Shown piece by piece: positions 47,290-58,769 of a stretch of 64,000 bases of DNA (positions are counted from its first letter, which is position 1; each line of letters opens with the position of its first letter). The stretch comes from Utricularia gibba. Lineage: Eukaryota > Streptophyta > Magnoliopsida > Lamiales > Lentibulariaceae. The position numbers were made by a program, and so were the translations under genes. Below the pieces are notes generated by a model that ran no database searches, was not told the DNA's origin, and worked only from the letters and a program-made list of their open reading frames with translations. Location of the stretch: the NCBI GenBank assembly GCA_002189035.1, contig NEEC01000011.1:1302001-1366000 (forward strand), given 5' to 3'.

Positions 47290-47730
47290 CCATTTTCCAA
47301 ATATCCACATTGACTCGTGTGAATGTCTGGAAAGAGAATTGGACGACACCTACAAAACAATGTCTTGTGTGAGTGTCTGGGAAAAGTGAATAAGATCATT
47401 TCGAAGAATCCACTTCTCTTATATATGTGTTTGGGAATGAGTATTTGAAACAGTTTTACAGGTACCCACTTCGCACATATAGGTGCCTCGAGAGAGTGTC
47501 TAAAAAGAGAGTTGGACGGTACCTACAAAACAATGCATTGTGTATGAGAAGAGTGGATAAAACCATTTCAAGGCAACTAATTCTCTTATATGGGTATTTG
47601 GGAAGGAGTATTTGAGATAGTTTTATAGGCACTCACTTATCTTATATGGGTGTCTACAAAAGAGTATTTGAAATAGTTTTACAAGTATCCACTTACTTCA
47701 TGTGGGTGCCTCGGAGGGTATCCGGAACCG
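47290..47730. repeat. 56-bp minisatellite, about seven to eight units
   Basis: Units combine 'GTATTTGAAATAGTTTTACAGG', 'TACCCACTT.TCTTATATGGGTG' and 'CTGGGAA.GA'. The 'GTATTTGA' phrase lies at 47441, 47608 and 47664, that is, 167 (3 x 56) and 56 bases apart. Intervening units carry a variant ending 'TTGGACG.CACCTACAAAACAATG', so two unit types alternate. Confidence 0.7.
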
Positions 47731-47819
47731 AAACCGTACGGACATCCATCTTCTGGAACTGAATTGGAACCGGAACTGACGGTTTAAGTTAGAACCAAAC
47801 CCAACTCTAAAAGTACATC

Positions 47820-48730
47820 CAATCACTGCCCTACCTCATGTTTTGGTTTTTAACTTTTCACCCCCTCCATTTCTCTCTCACTTCATTGGTGATTATTTGA
47901 AAAATAACTATATTGATTTTATTTATCAGATATTATGATCAATTTTTTATATATGTGGTGATCATTTTTTTTTTTTCACACACTCAATAAAAAAATATCT
48001 ATTTTTGAAATATACCTCATTACACTGACCATCATGTGAATGAACTACACTCGAAAACCTTTTATATTTTAAATATTCTTGAAGATCAACGAAAAATGCT
48101 ACCATAAATGGAATAATAGCTCAATATCTCGGTGGAGTGATGATTGTAAGGCACTCCCAATCTAAAATGGATTTCACTAGAATTAATTTATTTATTAATT
48201 TATTTACATCGACATGAACCATAAAATTAATGAATGTAGATTTATTATTTATTAATTTTACTACTATTATTATTTTATGCTCAAAAGTGAAATAATTCAC
48301 CTTAGTTTTAATAACAATTGTTGCAGAGTTTTAACAGCACATTTTTCAAAAAAGAACAGCGAGATTCTTACAAAGACCGTGGCATACAACACACGTTGGA
48401 AGAATTAGACCTCAAATTGAAGAAAAAAAGGAAGATAAATTCTTATGCACACGTGCATCAGCTGCCCAAGAATAATAGATCATGAGGGAAGCTTTTCAAT
48501 GGAAAAGAAAGTGATTACAAAAACACAAAGAAAGGGGAGAAGGGGAGATGATTTCATTAAGCCCAATGAGGGGCAGAGGAGATGATTTTATTTTTAGAAG
48601 TTAGTTTTGGATCAAAAACTTTGCCAATAAAATCCAAAACACAGAATTCATAATTGAACATACAAAAAAATCCCCAAAATGAATCTGAAAAATATTTAAT
48701 CTTATTTTTTCAAACCAAAGAACCTTGCAC
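47820..48730. repeat. Dispersed repeat family Y, copy 2 (mosaic)
   Basis: 47870-48730 matches 39935-40720. An inner part (about 48035-48090, 'GTGAATGAACTACACTCGAAAACC') and the left edge ('GTTTTGGTTTTTAACTTTTCACCCC') match 32510-32640, next to the Cys-rich gene. This copy therefore combines sequence found at two other places in the window. Confidence 0.7.
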
Positions 48731-49635
48731 CATTTACTTCTTTTGTCTCCTTGTGGCACATGCTGATTTAGTACTCCATCAAAGACATAATAGCATTAGA
48801 TGCTACTATGAAATTTAGATTAAACCACATTTATGTGATACTAAAATTGGGTGACAATTGTATTAGTTGAAAAGTACCAATTTAGAATATTCATTTTGAT
48901 GAGTGAGTCAGGGTTAAAAGAAAGACCTATCACCATTCATGTCAGAAAAATATCATGCATAGTTTTGATTTTGTATAGCATCCAAGATATTTTTGAAGAA
49001 AAAAAAGGCAACAATACATTGCCAAATGTCCCAAATATATTTCGGCCCTCCAAGATATTCAACTTATGAGATGAAAAATAAACACAACACCAAGATTTTC
49101 CACATACAACCACGAACTTCACTAACTTCATTAGGTATATCAATCTTCATCCTCTTCCCCCTCTATTTTCTTCAGGTGTTGACTTGGAGATCATGTGTAA
49201 ATCCTCATTGGAGCAAGCAATAGCTAATTCAACTTGATTAATGAACTTTGACATCAAATTATTCTGGTTCATTATGAAAATAAGATGCCACTTAGGTGTA
49301 AAAAAATTTGAAATTGTCCCCATCCTCGTCGCCCCTTTATCTGTGCTCATTTTTTTCCTTGAAGAGTTTTTGTAGTGCGTCTAAGAAGGCAATTGTATCG
49401 TCTTATTATATTTTATACATAGAAAAAAAAAATGAAGGCAAGACGAGTTTTCGTATGCGAGTGTAATGAAGGCCCACGCGCTCGTGTCGTGAATTTTACC
49501 TAACTTGATAATAAATAAATATAAAATTAAGAATATGCTGTAAAAAGGCTGCCCTCCCATTTCCCCTGCCACCGCTACATTTTGAGGTCTTTTTTCTCTC
49601 TGCTCACTCTTCTGAAAAAACACGAAACGGCGACT
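48731..49635. other. Spacer and presumed promoter of the downstream gene
   Basis: AT-rich with a poly-A tract near 49423. Short minus-strand frames (49147-49350) are not recognisable. The last 100 bases are GC-rich and probably a 5' leader. Confidence 0.4.
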
Positions 49636-51718
49636 ATGTGCGGCGGGGACGAGGATTGGGTGAGCGCCGCCATGACGGACGATAACCTCGTCGTAGATCT
49701 CCTTTTTCGCCTCCAAACCTCTGCTCCTCCCCTGCATCGAAAGACGTTACCGCCGGATTGGAGTGTACACCAACGACGTTCCAGGTCTGTATCGATCCTC
49801 GGCAACCGGAAGAAGGAAACGCACAGAGCCAGCCCTAGCACGCCGCTCACATGGAGCGGCGCTACGTCGCTCAGCGGTGTCGCTCATGGATCTGCCGGCG
49901 GAGCAGCATGTCACGAGGAGTCCAGCGCCGGCGCCGCTGCCCCGAAATCTAAGGTTCGTGCACTTACTCAGAGTCAGGGCGGCCGGCGGGTGTCTCACCC
50001 AGTCAGCTTGCATCGGTCTTTTTATTTAATGTCTGTGGAGTGAAGTAAGTCTTCGGGTTTGGGGGCCGGGGGGGGGGGGGGGGACGTGCTGTGCCAGCCG
50101 CGAATCGTACGTAAATTGACTTTTGTGCCCCTACCCAAATCTCCATATACCGCCACGCGTGTCGTTGCAATTGGCCTTTTCTCCTTTCAGTTGTCAGCCT
50201 CCGCTTGTTCCTCGCTGGACTGATTTATCCTCTCCGGCCTTGCTCTCCGCTTTCCGTGCTGCTGAAGTCACACTAGGGCAATCTTGTAATTACGTTCCTC
50301 CGATCTGGTTGACGGAAATGGCATGGGTGCCGATGGGATTTTGGGCGGTGTCCGTTTCGATATGGTATGATAGATGATGATGTCCCACTCACGTACATCG
50401 ACGCTATCTTCGCAACGATACGACCGGGAGATGTCCTTTCCCTTCTTCTTCTTCTTCTTCCTCCTCATAGCCCTGCACTTTATTGCCGTCCCCATGAATG
50501 CGCGGACGATAAGGATAGCGATCCGTACAGGTTTTGTTGGGTTTTTTAAAACATTTTTAGCAAGATGTTTGGCAGCGGTTTAAGGAAGGTGACATCCATC
50601 TTCTGTTTTTGCAACGATGGCTCATTCTCCCCCTTTTTTTCATGCATTGATTAGCTACGAAAATTTGGATCTAGCCTCTGTATCTGGAGGAAAGGGGAAG
50701 TTGTGGAGTGCGCACAAAAAACTTGAAATCGGTGAAGAGTAAACTTTTTATTGCCATCATCAATCAGCATCTTTTCCAACTAATGTCTGTTATTGGGTTG
50801 CTTCCGGCTTACAATTCGCTTGAATTTCGTGAAAGCGGCTGCATTTAATTGCCCTTTAAATGGACAGATGATCTGCTGGGTGGGTGCTCATCAAAATCTT
50901 GTCTTGGATTTTGAATGGCCACGTTATATGTCTCTGTTGTATTTCGACCCCCTCAATGAGGGAAACCCAATTCTTCCGCTGTGTTTTCATTCAGATTTAC
51001 ATACCTCGCGTATTGATGTTCGCATCTGAATGTTTTGTGACTCTTGTTTCTTATTCTGACTCTGTGCTGCAGGGTGAAAGTGAGATGTCAAACTCAAAGA
51101 AGTCAAGAAGGAAAAAGGTGAACACGGCAGATGCGTTCATGTCTTATGCTTTGTGATGAGATATGCGTGTGTTGATGAATTGTTACAGGCTTACTTACAT
51201 CTGTTTTATCTGTTTGTTACAGAGCTTATCAGAGCTAAGAGAAGAAGAAAGCACGCTGCTCAAGGAAAGAAGAGAGTTGAAGAAGGTACCTCCACTTGTG
51301 CCTGGTGGTTCTTATCTCCAATCTCGGCGTTGTTGATGTTCTTTTCTTGTTTCCGACTAGGAGATAAGTAAGCGACGGATGCACTTACAGGAACAACGGG
51401 AAATCAATGAAAAGTTAAAGAGAATGAAGGTAACCACATGAGGATCTGGATTTGGTTTTCCGGTTGATAGAAGCTCAAAATGTTCCACTGCAATGTCATA
51501 TTTAGCTATTTGTTTCGTCTGCACAGGCAGGACTCCAGCCTCTCCATGATCAAGAAGCTCCATCTACAGACGAGGCATCCGTTTCTCACCAGATCAGAGA
51601 TGATCGGATTGCTTCTCCGGCACATCAAAAACCAACCGGGCATTCAAAATTGATGCTTCCGGACCTAAACATCCCCTTCCAAGATGAAGCACCATGCCCT
51701 GAGGTCATGTGTGGGTAA
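49636..51718 (+). CDS. Coiled-coil (bZIP-like) nuclear protein with C-terminal DLN motif, function unknown
   Basis: Five exons, 49636-49953, 51073-51117, 51223-51285, 51361-51429 and 51527-51718, all joined in phase 0, give 228 aa. The first intron is about 1.1 kb and holds a poly-G run at 50080-50093. The N-terminal 106 residues are Ser/Ala/Arg-rich. A basic patch 'MSNSKKSRRKK' is followed by 'SLSELREEESTLLKERRELK' and 'EQREINEKLKRMK', a heptad-type coil that resembles a bZIP without its canonical N-x7-R. The C-terminus has 'LMLPDLNIPF', a D-L-N element similar to EAR repression motifs. A transcriptional co-regulator is a fair inference. Start choice: the ATG at 49636 is the first in the open frame and is followed by C-G-G-D-E-D-W. 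Confidence 0.72.
50080..50093. repeat. Poly-G run in intron 1
   Basis: An uninterrupted G homopolymer of about 14 bases with flanking G-rich sequence. It could form a G-quadruplex, and its exact length is a likely assembly error. Confidence 0.7.
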
Positions 51719-52033
51719 CCTAAATCAGAATACAATTAACAGATAACACGAGGGTAAGTTCTAATGATGATCCCCTGAAGAAATTTCTTCTTGTATGGGG
51801 CATTAGTTTGCTGGAAAACCAGCCATTCACACGTTCATGTTACCCCATCCCATTGTACTCATCGAATTTACAAACAAAATGCAAATGAGGGACATAAATA
51901 AGAGTATAAAATATGAAAATATGGGTTAAAAAACTATCAAATAATAATAATAATAATTTGATAATTTCCAACAAAGAACACAATGATAGCAATAATCTGC
52001 AAATTTTGACCTAACACATGGGTACATGTACGG

Positions 52034-52573
52034 TCACGTGGGCTTCATGGTGTCAAACATAGAATCCCACTTCACATCCGACCAGTAATCATTGTCTTCT
52101 CCTTCATCCCACATCGGATATTCTCGTTCATGCCTTTCACTGGCCGGCATGATCACCATTTTGGAACGGCACCCGGATCCAAACATCTCACCCTCATTCC
52201 TCGTCTGATTCCTCCTCAGCTTCGCCAGCTTCCATCTCAAGCTGTGGTTCCCTCTGGAGGAGGCCGAGATCGCAGACGTGTCGTCCTCGTGGCGATGGAT
52301 GATCCCACGTATCCCCTTCACCAGATAATTCCTCGTCCGGGTCACCGCGAGCACGACCCACAGAACCAGCTTCGTGTGCTTCTTGCTTTTCCTCGCTACC
52401 TTGAGGATCTCCAGGCGATGCTTGGCTATGGAGATGCCCATGCTCTGGAGGAACTCGTGGGTGAAGTAGGGAATGTCATCTTCCACAAGCTCGTTGTCGT
52501 CGAAGAGGGAGGCGTAATGTTGGTTCAGGGAAGGCGGGAGTGAGGTCTTTGAGAGCCATGTGAGCCAGTTCAT
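52034..52573 (-). CDS. SAM-domain protein, copy 1
   Basis: Intronless 179-aa protein from the ATG at 52573 (M-N-W-L-T-W-L-S-K-T); upstream codons lack an ATG. The N-terminal 65 residues form a sterile alpha motif domain: 'WLSKTSLPPSLNQHYASLF', then 'DIPYFTHEFLQSMGISIAKH' and RLEILK. The middle is basic ('LVKGIRGIIHRHED', 'RWKLAKLRRN'). The end is 'VKWDSMFDTMKPT'. Plant single-SAM proteins of this type are thought to self-associate, but their role is not known to me. A paralog lies 3.1 kb downstream on the window, same strand. Confidence 0.88.
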   Translation of the reverse strand: MNWLTWLSKTSLPPSLNQHYASLFDDNELVEDDIPYFTHEFLQSMGISIAKHRLEILKVARKSKKHTKLVLWVVLAVTRTRNYLVKGIRGIIHRHEDDTSAISASSRGNHSLRWKLAKLRRNQTRNEGEMFGSGCRSKMVIMPASERHEREYPMWDEGEDNDYWSDVKWDSMFDTMKPT

Positions 52574-52609
52574 GGCGCTGCTGCCGTGCTCCTCCGCCAA
52601 GGGAGATGT

Positions 52610-55600
52610 GGGATTTTAGATGTAGGGATGGGTTGTTGAGAGGGATGGTTGGCAGTTGAACTTCACAATTGATTGTGTCTTAATGTGACGAGGGTATGTG
52701 GGGGGCACCCCTTGAGGAAAAAGCAAGCCCCTACTTTACTCTTTCTATTTATTTTATTTTTATTTTATTCTAGGAACTTTTTTGTGGAGAAGTGATGTCC
52801 AAGTCATTCCTCTGCCAATTTTGTAATGTTATTACATACAAAATAATTAAACGTGTCATGCTGATTTATAGATAAATTTTTTTATTGTAAGCCAGTAGGG
52901 GTAGAAGAGTTAAGTGTCGGTGTGAGTTAAACTAAGGGCTAGCGGTCGTGTATATCAATCACCAAGGGAAAGAGTAAAAGTAAACTCCAGTTCAGTGAAA
53001 TTAAGAATTATATAGGTTGGATGAACACACGTTAAGTTTAAATATATAATAAACATAAATTATATTAAAAAGATTACATTTAAGATATTACTAATAATTT
53101 ATAATTTTTTTATATACTTGAACATTCCAATTGAATTTCTCGATGGAGATTATTTGTTAAAGTACAAATCAGAACACATTTGGGTTGGGGTAGTATTTGT
53201 TTGTGATGATGCGTTTGGGTAGATGGTTTTAATCATTTAAATTTAACTATAATGTATATTAGGTATAGATCAATTTCATTGTCATTTATTAAATTTATTA
53301 AATTTTATTTTACTATTGTAAGTATTCTTTGGATTACGACCCTTGACCCAGTCCAAATTCAACAAATCTTGCTACTTCGCACCGCACAACACGAGGAGTT
53401 AAGTGATGCTCTTCCTTGCGTCTTCCATTAACGAAAGATATGCATAGATTTTTGGTATTTGTGTGATTTTATGACATAAACTTGTTGGTGTATAGCTCCC
53501 TGGTTGGATGAAAGTTTTTGGAAAAGGATTGAAGGGATTCTTCTTTGCTCCAATTACTTGATGTCAATTGTAATTTTTGTTCAAGGATGAAGTACCCATT
53601 TTGTTGGACTTTTGTTTCTTAGGTACCCCATGAATGATTGAAGCAGACAACCACCAAATGGATCATCCATTAGTGTTGAAATATCGAATGAGCATATGCA
53701 AAATTTAAGTATAGAAGAATCATAAATTATATTTAAAAAATAGATTTAATCAATTACTAATAATCTATAATTTATTATATATTTGATTATTTTATTTGTA
53801 ACTCAGGATATAAGATTGTTTGTATTAATACTTAAGGAGAATCAATTACAACATTAGAATTATGAAAACTTGACCAAAAACAACATCTCTTAATCCATGT
53901 CTTGAAAAATATAATTGAAAAGTGAAACCATCTTCAAGCATCAAATAGTCAAAATTCTGTCTCAAATATAATATCAGAAATATATCATAATTCCAATTTA
54001 AGATTCACAATTGAAAAGAAAATCTAACACAATTTGACTATTTGTGGAAACAAAAAATTTTCCCCGTATACAAGAATATTGGGGATTTGAGTAGCCTTTA
54101 TTTATTTGATGTTAATTTTTTAGGTTAGGTATCCGTAACTTAGGATGGTGGGTTTTGTTTGGTGTACCAGTGGGGTACCTAAGCACCCACACTTTTTCTT
54201 ACAGGCCTCAACCCACGCTCCTGCATCCTCTTTATCACGAATAAATGCTTAGCTTATTTTATATCACACAATAAATTGACAAGGCTCAGACATGATATGC
54301 AAATTGCTAGATCCTGCAGTGTGGTACAACAAAATCGAATTTAATCAGATTAATTTGTCTTGCATAAACATAATAGGAATCAATGAGCTTTTCTTTAGAT
54401 TTTAAATGAATTTTTTTTGTAATGAATTGAATAGAGTTCATTAATTTTTAGTTATAAACCATTATGAAAATAAAAATAATTATCCAATCTAATATTCTAA
54501 ATTATTTAATTTTTTATAAAATTTATTGAATTGAACTCAAAAAATTATAAAATTGGAGATTGAGTTTTAATCCATTATTTTAAGACATTATCTATGGTGA
54601 CGTGTCAGTGGGCTTCAAGGAAAATTGTTTTTTTAAAGAAATTAAATAAATAAAACAAAAAAAAAGCAATGCTGGTTGTAAATTAATGAATTAGAAATCT
54701 GATTTGAAAATAAATTGTACCAATTTCACAACATACAGTTCGCATTTTTAAGCTTTTATCTCATATTTTGTAAATTTCATAATTTTGAAATATATTTGAA
54801 AAAAAAAACAATGAATCCTCGACAAAACCGTCCTAAGCGGGTGCCGGCCCACGCGACATCCTTATCGAAATGATCAGTTGTCTTAATTTTATGTGATTTT
54901 TTGCAGGCCGGCGGGGACAAGTCGAGTGGCGCCCTGAGCCGACCCAAACAACATCGCCCTCACTCTTTACTCCAACCCGGCCTACCTCTACAATTCATTA
55001 TTGCAACACACATTTTTGCGTGTCTGCGCGTTATTCCCATTTCTTGTCCATTACCAAACATTTAATGAATGCCCTTTTTCTATTTCTGAAATATGCCATT
55101 TTTTAATGTTCTTGTTTAAAATCATAAATTTATAAGAGCGTTAATGTAATTCATTTGGTAATTGGTTCTATTCATTGAAAAGTAGTAATTATAATAACAT
55201 ATAAATTGAATAAATAGCGTTTCTTTTAAGATTCTATTTTTTTAAAACGTAAATCGTTCGTATTTAATGATAAAAATAGTGTGGCTACAACTCCGTCGCC
55301 TAGACATCGTAGGGACACATGATTTTTCGTGTCTGTGAATTCACAATTGAGGTTGAATTTGATTGTAATAACATATGTGCGTACAGGCGGCACTAAATGA
55401 GGACTAGACAAGATGGGGATGAAGAGGAAGTCATTACAAAAATAAAATAATTTTCTATTATGTTGGAGATATCGAATTGTCTTTTGATTCAACTCGCAAA
55501 CATAATGAATTTACTTTAGCGAAAGCACCCTATTTACAAAAATAACCACGGTGTGGTCTGGAACATTAACCACGGTTTGTGCAAGAGGACCGCGGTTAAC

Positions 55601-55700
55601 TTTGTGAACAAATGCACACTCTAAAAGAAAAAGGTGGTTTAAGACAAAAAAGAAAAAAAAAAAGTAGAACACAAAGGAGTCAAAGAGAAGAAGCACGCAG
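52610..55700. other. Spacer between SAM paralogs, with small dispersed repeats
   Basis: No gene. A motif of roughly 80-100 bases, 'AAATTATATTAAAAA..AGATT.AATCAATTACTAATAATCTATAATTTTTTATATA', occurs near 53050, 53725, 56730 and 57110, in the same orientation. Apart from a GC-rich patch at 54830-54990 the spacer is AT-rich. Confidence 0.5.
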
Positions 55701-55710
55701 GGTGGCTTTT

Positions 55711-56205
55711 TCAGGTTGGGTTCATGTCCTGGAACATCCTCTCCCACTTGATCTCTTCGCATTTGCCTCCCAAATAGTCATCGTAGTAGAACTCCCCACG
55801 GTCCCTGATGGAGGTGCAGTCTATTCTGGAGCTGGAGAACACCACCGGGCTGCCGTACGTGATCATCAACGGCGGTGCGTCGCTCTTCCGCTCGCTCTGG
55901 CTCCTTCCCACCTTCCGACTCTCCTCGACCGGCGCGCTCCTCTTGTGCTGCCGGCTCCGTTTCCTGAGGCGCCACCGTCTGAGGGCGGCCAAGAGCTTGG
56001 AGACTCCGGTGGCCCTCTCCTTTCTAGCGAGCTTGAGGATCTCGAGGCGGTGCTTGGCGACGGAGATTCCCATGCTTTGCAGGAACTCGTGGTTGAAGTA
56101 GGGCAAGTCGACGAGGTCGAGCTGGTTGCGGGTGAATGCGGAGGCGTAGTGGAAGACGAGGGAGGGGTGGAGGTCGGCTCTGGAGAGGAAGGAGTACCAA
56201 TCCAT
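55711..56205 (-). CDS. SAM-domain protein, copy 2
   Basis: Intronless 164 aa from the ATG at 56205 (M-D-W-Y-S-F-L-S-R-A), chosen because it aligns with the start of copy 1. In-frame ATGs further up (56289, 56298, 56382) would add a Pro-rich leader without counterpart. The SAM domain carries 'FNHEFLQSMGISVAKHRLEI'. A basic Arg-rich middle ('LRRWRLRKRSRQHKRSAPVE') and the C-terminal 'IKWERMFQDMNPT' follow. Conservation with copy 1 is strong in the SAM domain and the last 13 residues and weak elsewhere. Tandem duplication is the simplest explanation. Confidence 0.88.
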   Translation of the reverse strand: MDWYSFLSRADLHPSLVFHYASAFTRNQLDLVDLPYFNHEFLQSMGISVAKHRLEILKLARKERATGVSKLLAALRRWRLRKRSRQHKRSAPVEESRKVGRSQSERKSDAPPLMITYGSPVVFSSSRIDCTSIRDRGEFYYDDYLGGKCEEIKWERMFQDMNPT

Positions 56206-56499
56206 TTGCGCGTGTGGGAGTCCAAGAAGTGGATGTCTGTATTTGTACCAGGGCAAAGGCAAAGGGGGTGGAACACAATGGAACGCCATTTCTTTCATCC
56301 TCTGGTAATAAATGGACAATACACGTTTTCTGAGACAGCGATCCTTTCTTGTGGTGTGACATGGAATTCCACACAACTCCATGCATTGGGATTGGATATG
56401 ATGATACACATCCCAATTCAAATTTTCACACCCCCATGTATGATGTCTACATTTTAGAAGTATAATCCATTACGGTAACTCTAGAAAGTGGTGGATGAA

Positions 56500-57228
56500 T
56501 TCCGCCAACCCGGAATTATGTGAGAACATGATTTGCCGCGAAATCAAGGGCGTCGAAAAGAGGGGTTTGTCGGCTGAAAAGGCTACCTCCTCACCGTTTC
56601 TTTTCTTTTCTTTTTTGAATTTTAGAAGTGGCAAAAAAAAGAAAAAAAAAAGAAAACATGTATGATTGTTGAAATTAACTATATGATAAATATGAATATA
56701 CATGTAATTCACGTATATAATAAATTTGAATCATATTAAAAAATAGTAGGTTCAATCAATTACTAAGAATCTATAATTTTTTATATATTTAATTATTTTA
56801 TTTTTATTTTTCAATATATGATTATTTTTTTTAATATTCACTTTCAAATTGAATTGATTTTCAATTTAGTTAAGATTTTTTTTTTTTACATATGTGATAG
56901 CAAATAGTATTGAAATCATAAATCGATCTAATTTTTTGTTGTTTAAGTTCAATGTATTTTTTGTTAATTAAAATCAGATCAATATAATATCTATTTTGGC
57001 CATTCAATCCCATGTTATAAAACAACCTAGCTCTAATATCATGTTGAAATTAATAATACAATTAACCAGACGAGTACGTGTGAAAATCAAATATACAAAA
57101 AATGTAAATCATATTAAAAAAATTAGATTCAATTACTTACTAATGATCTATAATTTTTTCTATAGTTAACTATTTTAGCTTCATTTGTTAATGTATGAAA
57201 TTTCTTGTTCTAATAATGATGTGTCTCT
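56500..57228. other. AT-rich spacer
   Basis: No gene. Contains two of the four dispersed motif copies (near 56730 and 57110) and the 3' flank of the transporter gene. Confidence 0.5.
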
Positions 57229-58667
57229 TCAGGCTTCGCTTCTGACGGTATAGACGTTGCCAAAGACTCCACCGATGCTAACAACGACTCCTAAAGTGAG
57301 CATGAAACGACACAGCACCCTGTCGTAGCGCTTCATCCTGTTCCCCTCCTTGCCCGGACTCAGTGCTACAAGGGAAGGAAAGGTTAGCCCCAGCGACACG
57401 GCTGTCGTCGCACCGGTGAACTTGAATGCCGTCCAGATGTTCGGGATCATGGTGGATCCGACGTACACCAGAGCCAACAGCACAGATGTAAGAATCAGGC
57501 ATCTTGTCCTGCTTTCCGACAGAGGACCCAGTCCTCCTCCAAGCATCATCTCATCCACAGTCTGCCTCAAGGAGAAATGGATGACAGGGAAGACGAGGAT
57601 CAGATGCACAATGTAGCCGATTCGGACGATGTAGTTCAAGGTAAGGCCGAATCCGACACCGAGGTCCTTATCGAAGTTGGTCAGAACATCTGCTTCTGTA
57701 TCTTTCCCGAAGAGAAGGTATCCGGATACAGCAGTTGAGGCGTAGATCAGGACGCAGATCAGCGTTGTGATCCTCCCCACTCGATGCATTTTACTTGGGG
57801 ACCTGTCTTGAAGCTCGTTGTATATAGGGAGCACATTGAAATGACAAACGAAAGCATTTGCCATAACAGGGATGACCACGAGGAGATCCAGAGTGGCTTC
57901 CCTTGATCCCAAATCCGGTGTCATCCTAGGAATCTCGGTCTGTCCATCGGCGAATTTGATGAATGCTGCAACTACTGCAACGATGATGAAGAGGACTGCA
58001 AGCCCCACGGAGGCAGCGGATGTCATGCTCAAGGAATCGATTTTGTCCAGAGTGCACAGTGGCGTAAGGAAGAACACTAAAACTATCAGAATCACTATCT
58101 TCCTGTGATCCCAGAATCCATGTCCCCACCATTGATCGAAGACGCCGGTATGGTTAGGTGATCCTGACACCACATCACCTATTATGATCAAATAGACAAC
58201 CAATGCTCCAGCATTGTTCAGAATTATGCAAATCTCAGACAAACGTCTGGCTGTTCTTCCCAGCGCAGCCTCCACAACTTCGCCATAGGTTTTTGCTTTA
58301 TATTTGACAGCATGCTTGACTAACAACTCTACACTGATCTCGGATAATATGCCCAAGAAAATTATGAAAATCACACCTGACACGAGCCCTAAAACCTTCA
58401 TTGTAGCTGGCAATGCCATGATCCCAGCACCGATAATGGAAGTTGTGAGATTGAAGACAGCCCCAGATATCCCGCACCCATGGTCGATTTTCTCTCCCTG
58501 AGCATGAGAGGCGAATCATCAAAATCATCTTCATCAACATCTGGTTCCCCTGCATTCCGCGGTTCGGCATGCCGAATTCCGTTATCAGGAGAAATCAGTC
58601 TGTTATACGAATTTCTGGATTGAATCAATCCACCCTTTTTTCCCAAGTCCGAGACTTTGCTGTCCAT
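57229..58667 (-). pseudogene. AVT6: AVT6-type vacuolar amino-acid transporter with an apparent frameshift
   Basis: The ATG at 58667 opens an acidic N-terminus (M-D-S-K-V-S-D-L-G ... 'DVDEDDFDDSPLM'). Near 58490-58500 the frame must change by one base to continue as 'GISGAVFNLTTSIIGAGIMA', the start of helix 1, and from there 397 codons are open to the stop at 57229. About ten further helices follow (for example 'GLVSGVIFIIFLGILSEISV', 'HLILVFPVIHFSLRQTVDEM'). This is the AAAP family, AVT6 clade, which exports amino acids such as Asp and Glu from the vacuole. No splice pair of credible length removes the shift (the only good acceptor, CTCAG near 58496, would leave a 41-base intron or delete the acidic stretch). 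It is thus either a recent single-base loss, a sequencing error, or a start-shifted but shortened protein. Confidence 0.75.
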
Positions 58668-58769
58668 GTGTTCTTCTCATCAAAAAGTAGTACTCGTACT
58701 CATAATAAGCGATCAATTCAGGAAACCCATATACGGGAACTTGAGGATATCCTCGGAACCCGATCCATC

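Noticed and set aside
56206-56421. Longer N-terminus of SAM copy 2
   Set aside because: Upstream ATGs exist, but the leader has no counterpart in copy 1 and its composition suggests 5' untranslated sequence.
55612-56457. 281-codon plus-strand frame opposite SAM copy 2
   Set aside because: It is an antisense shadow; the minus strand encodes a recognisable SAM domain.
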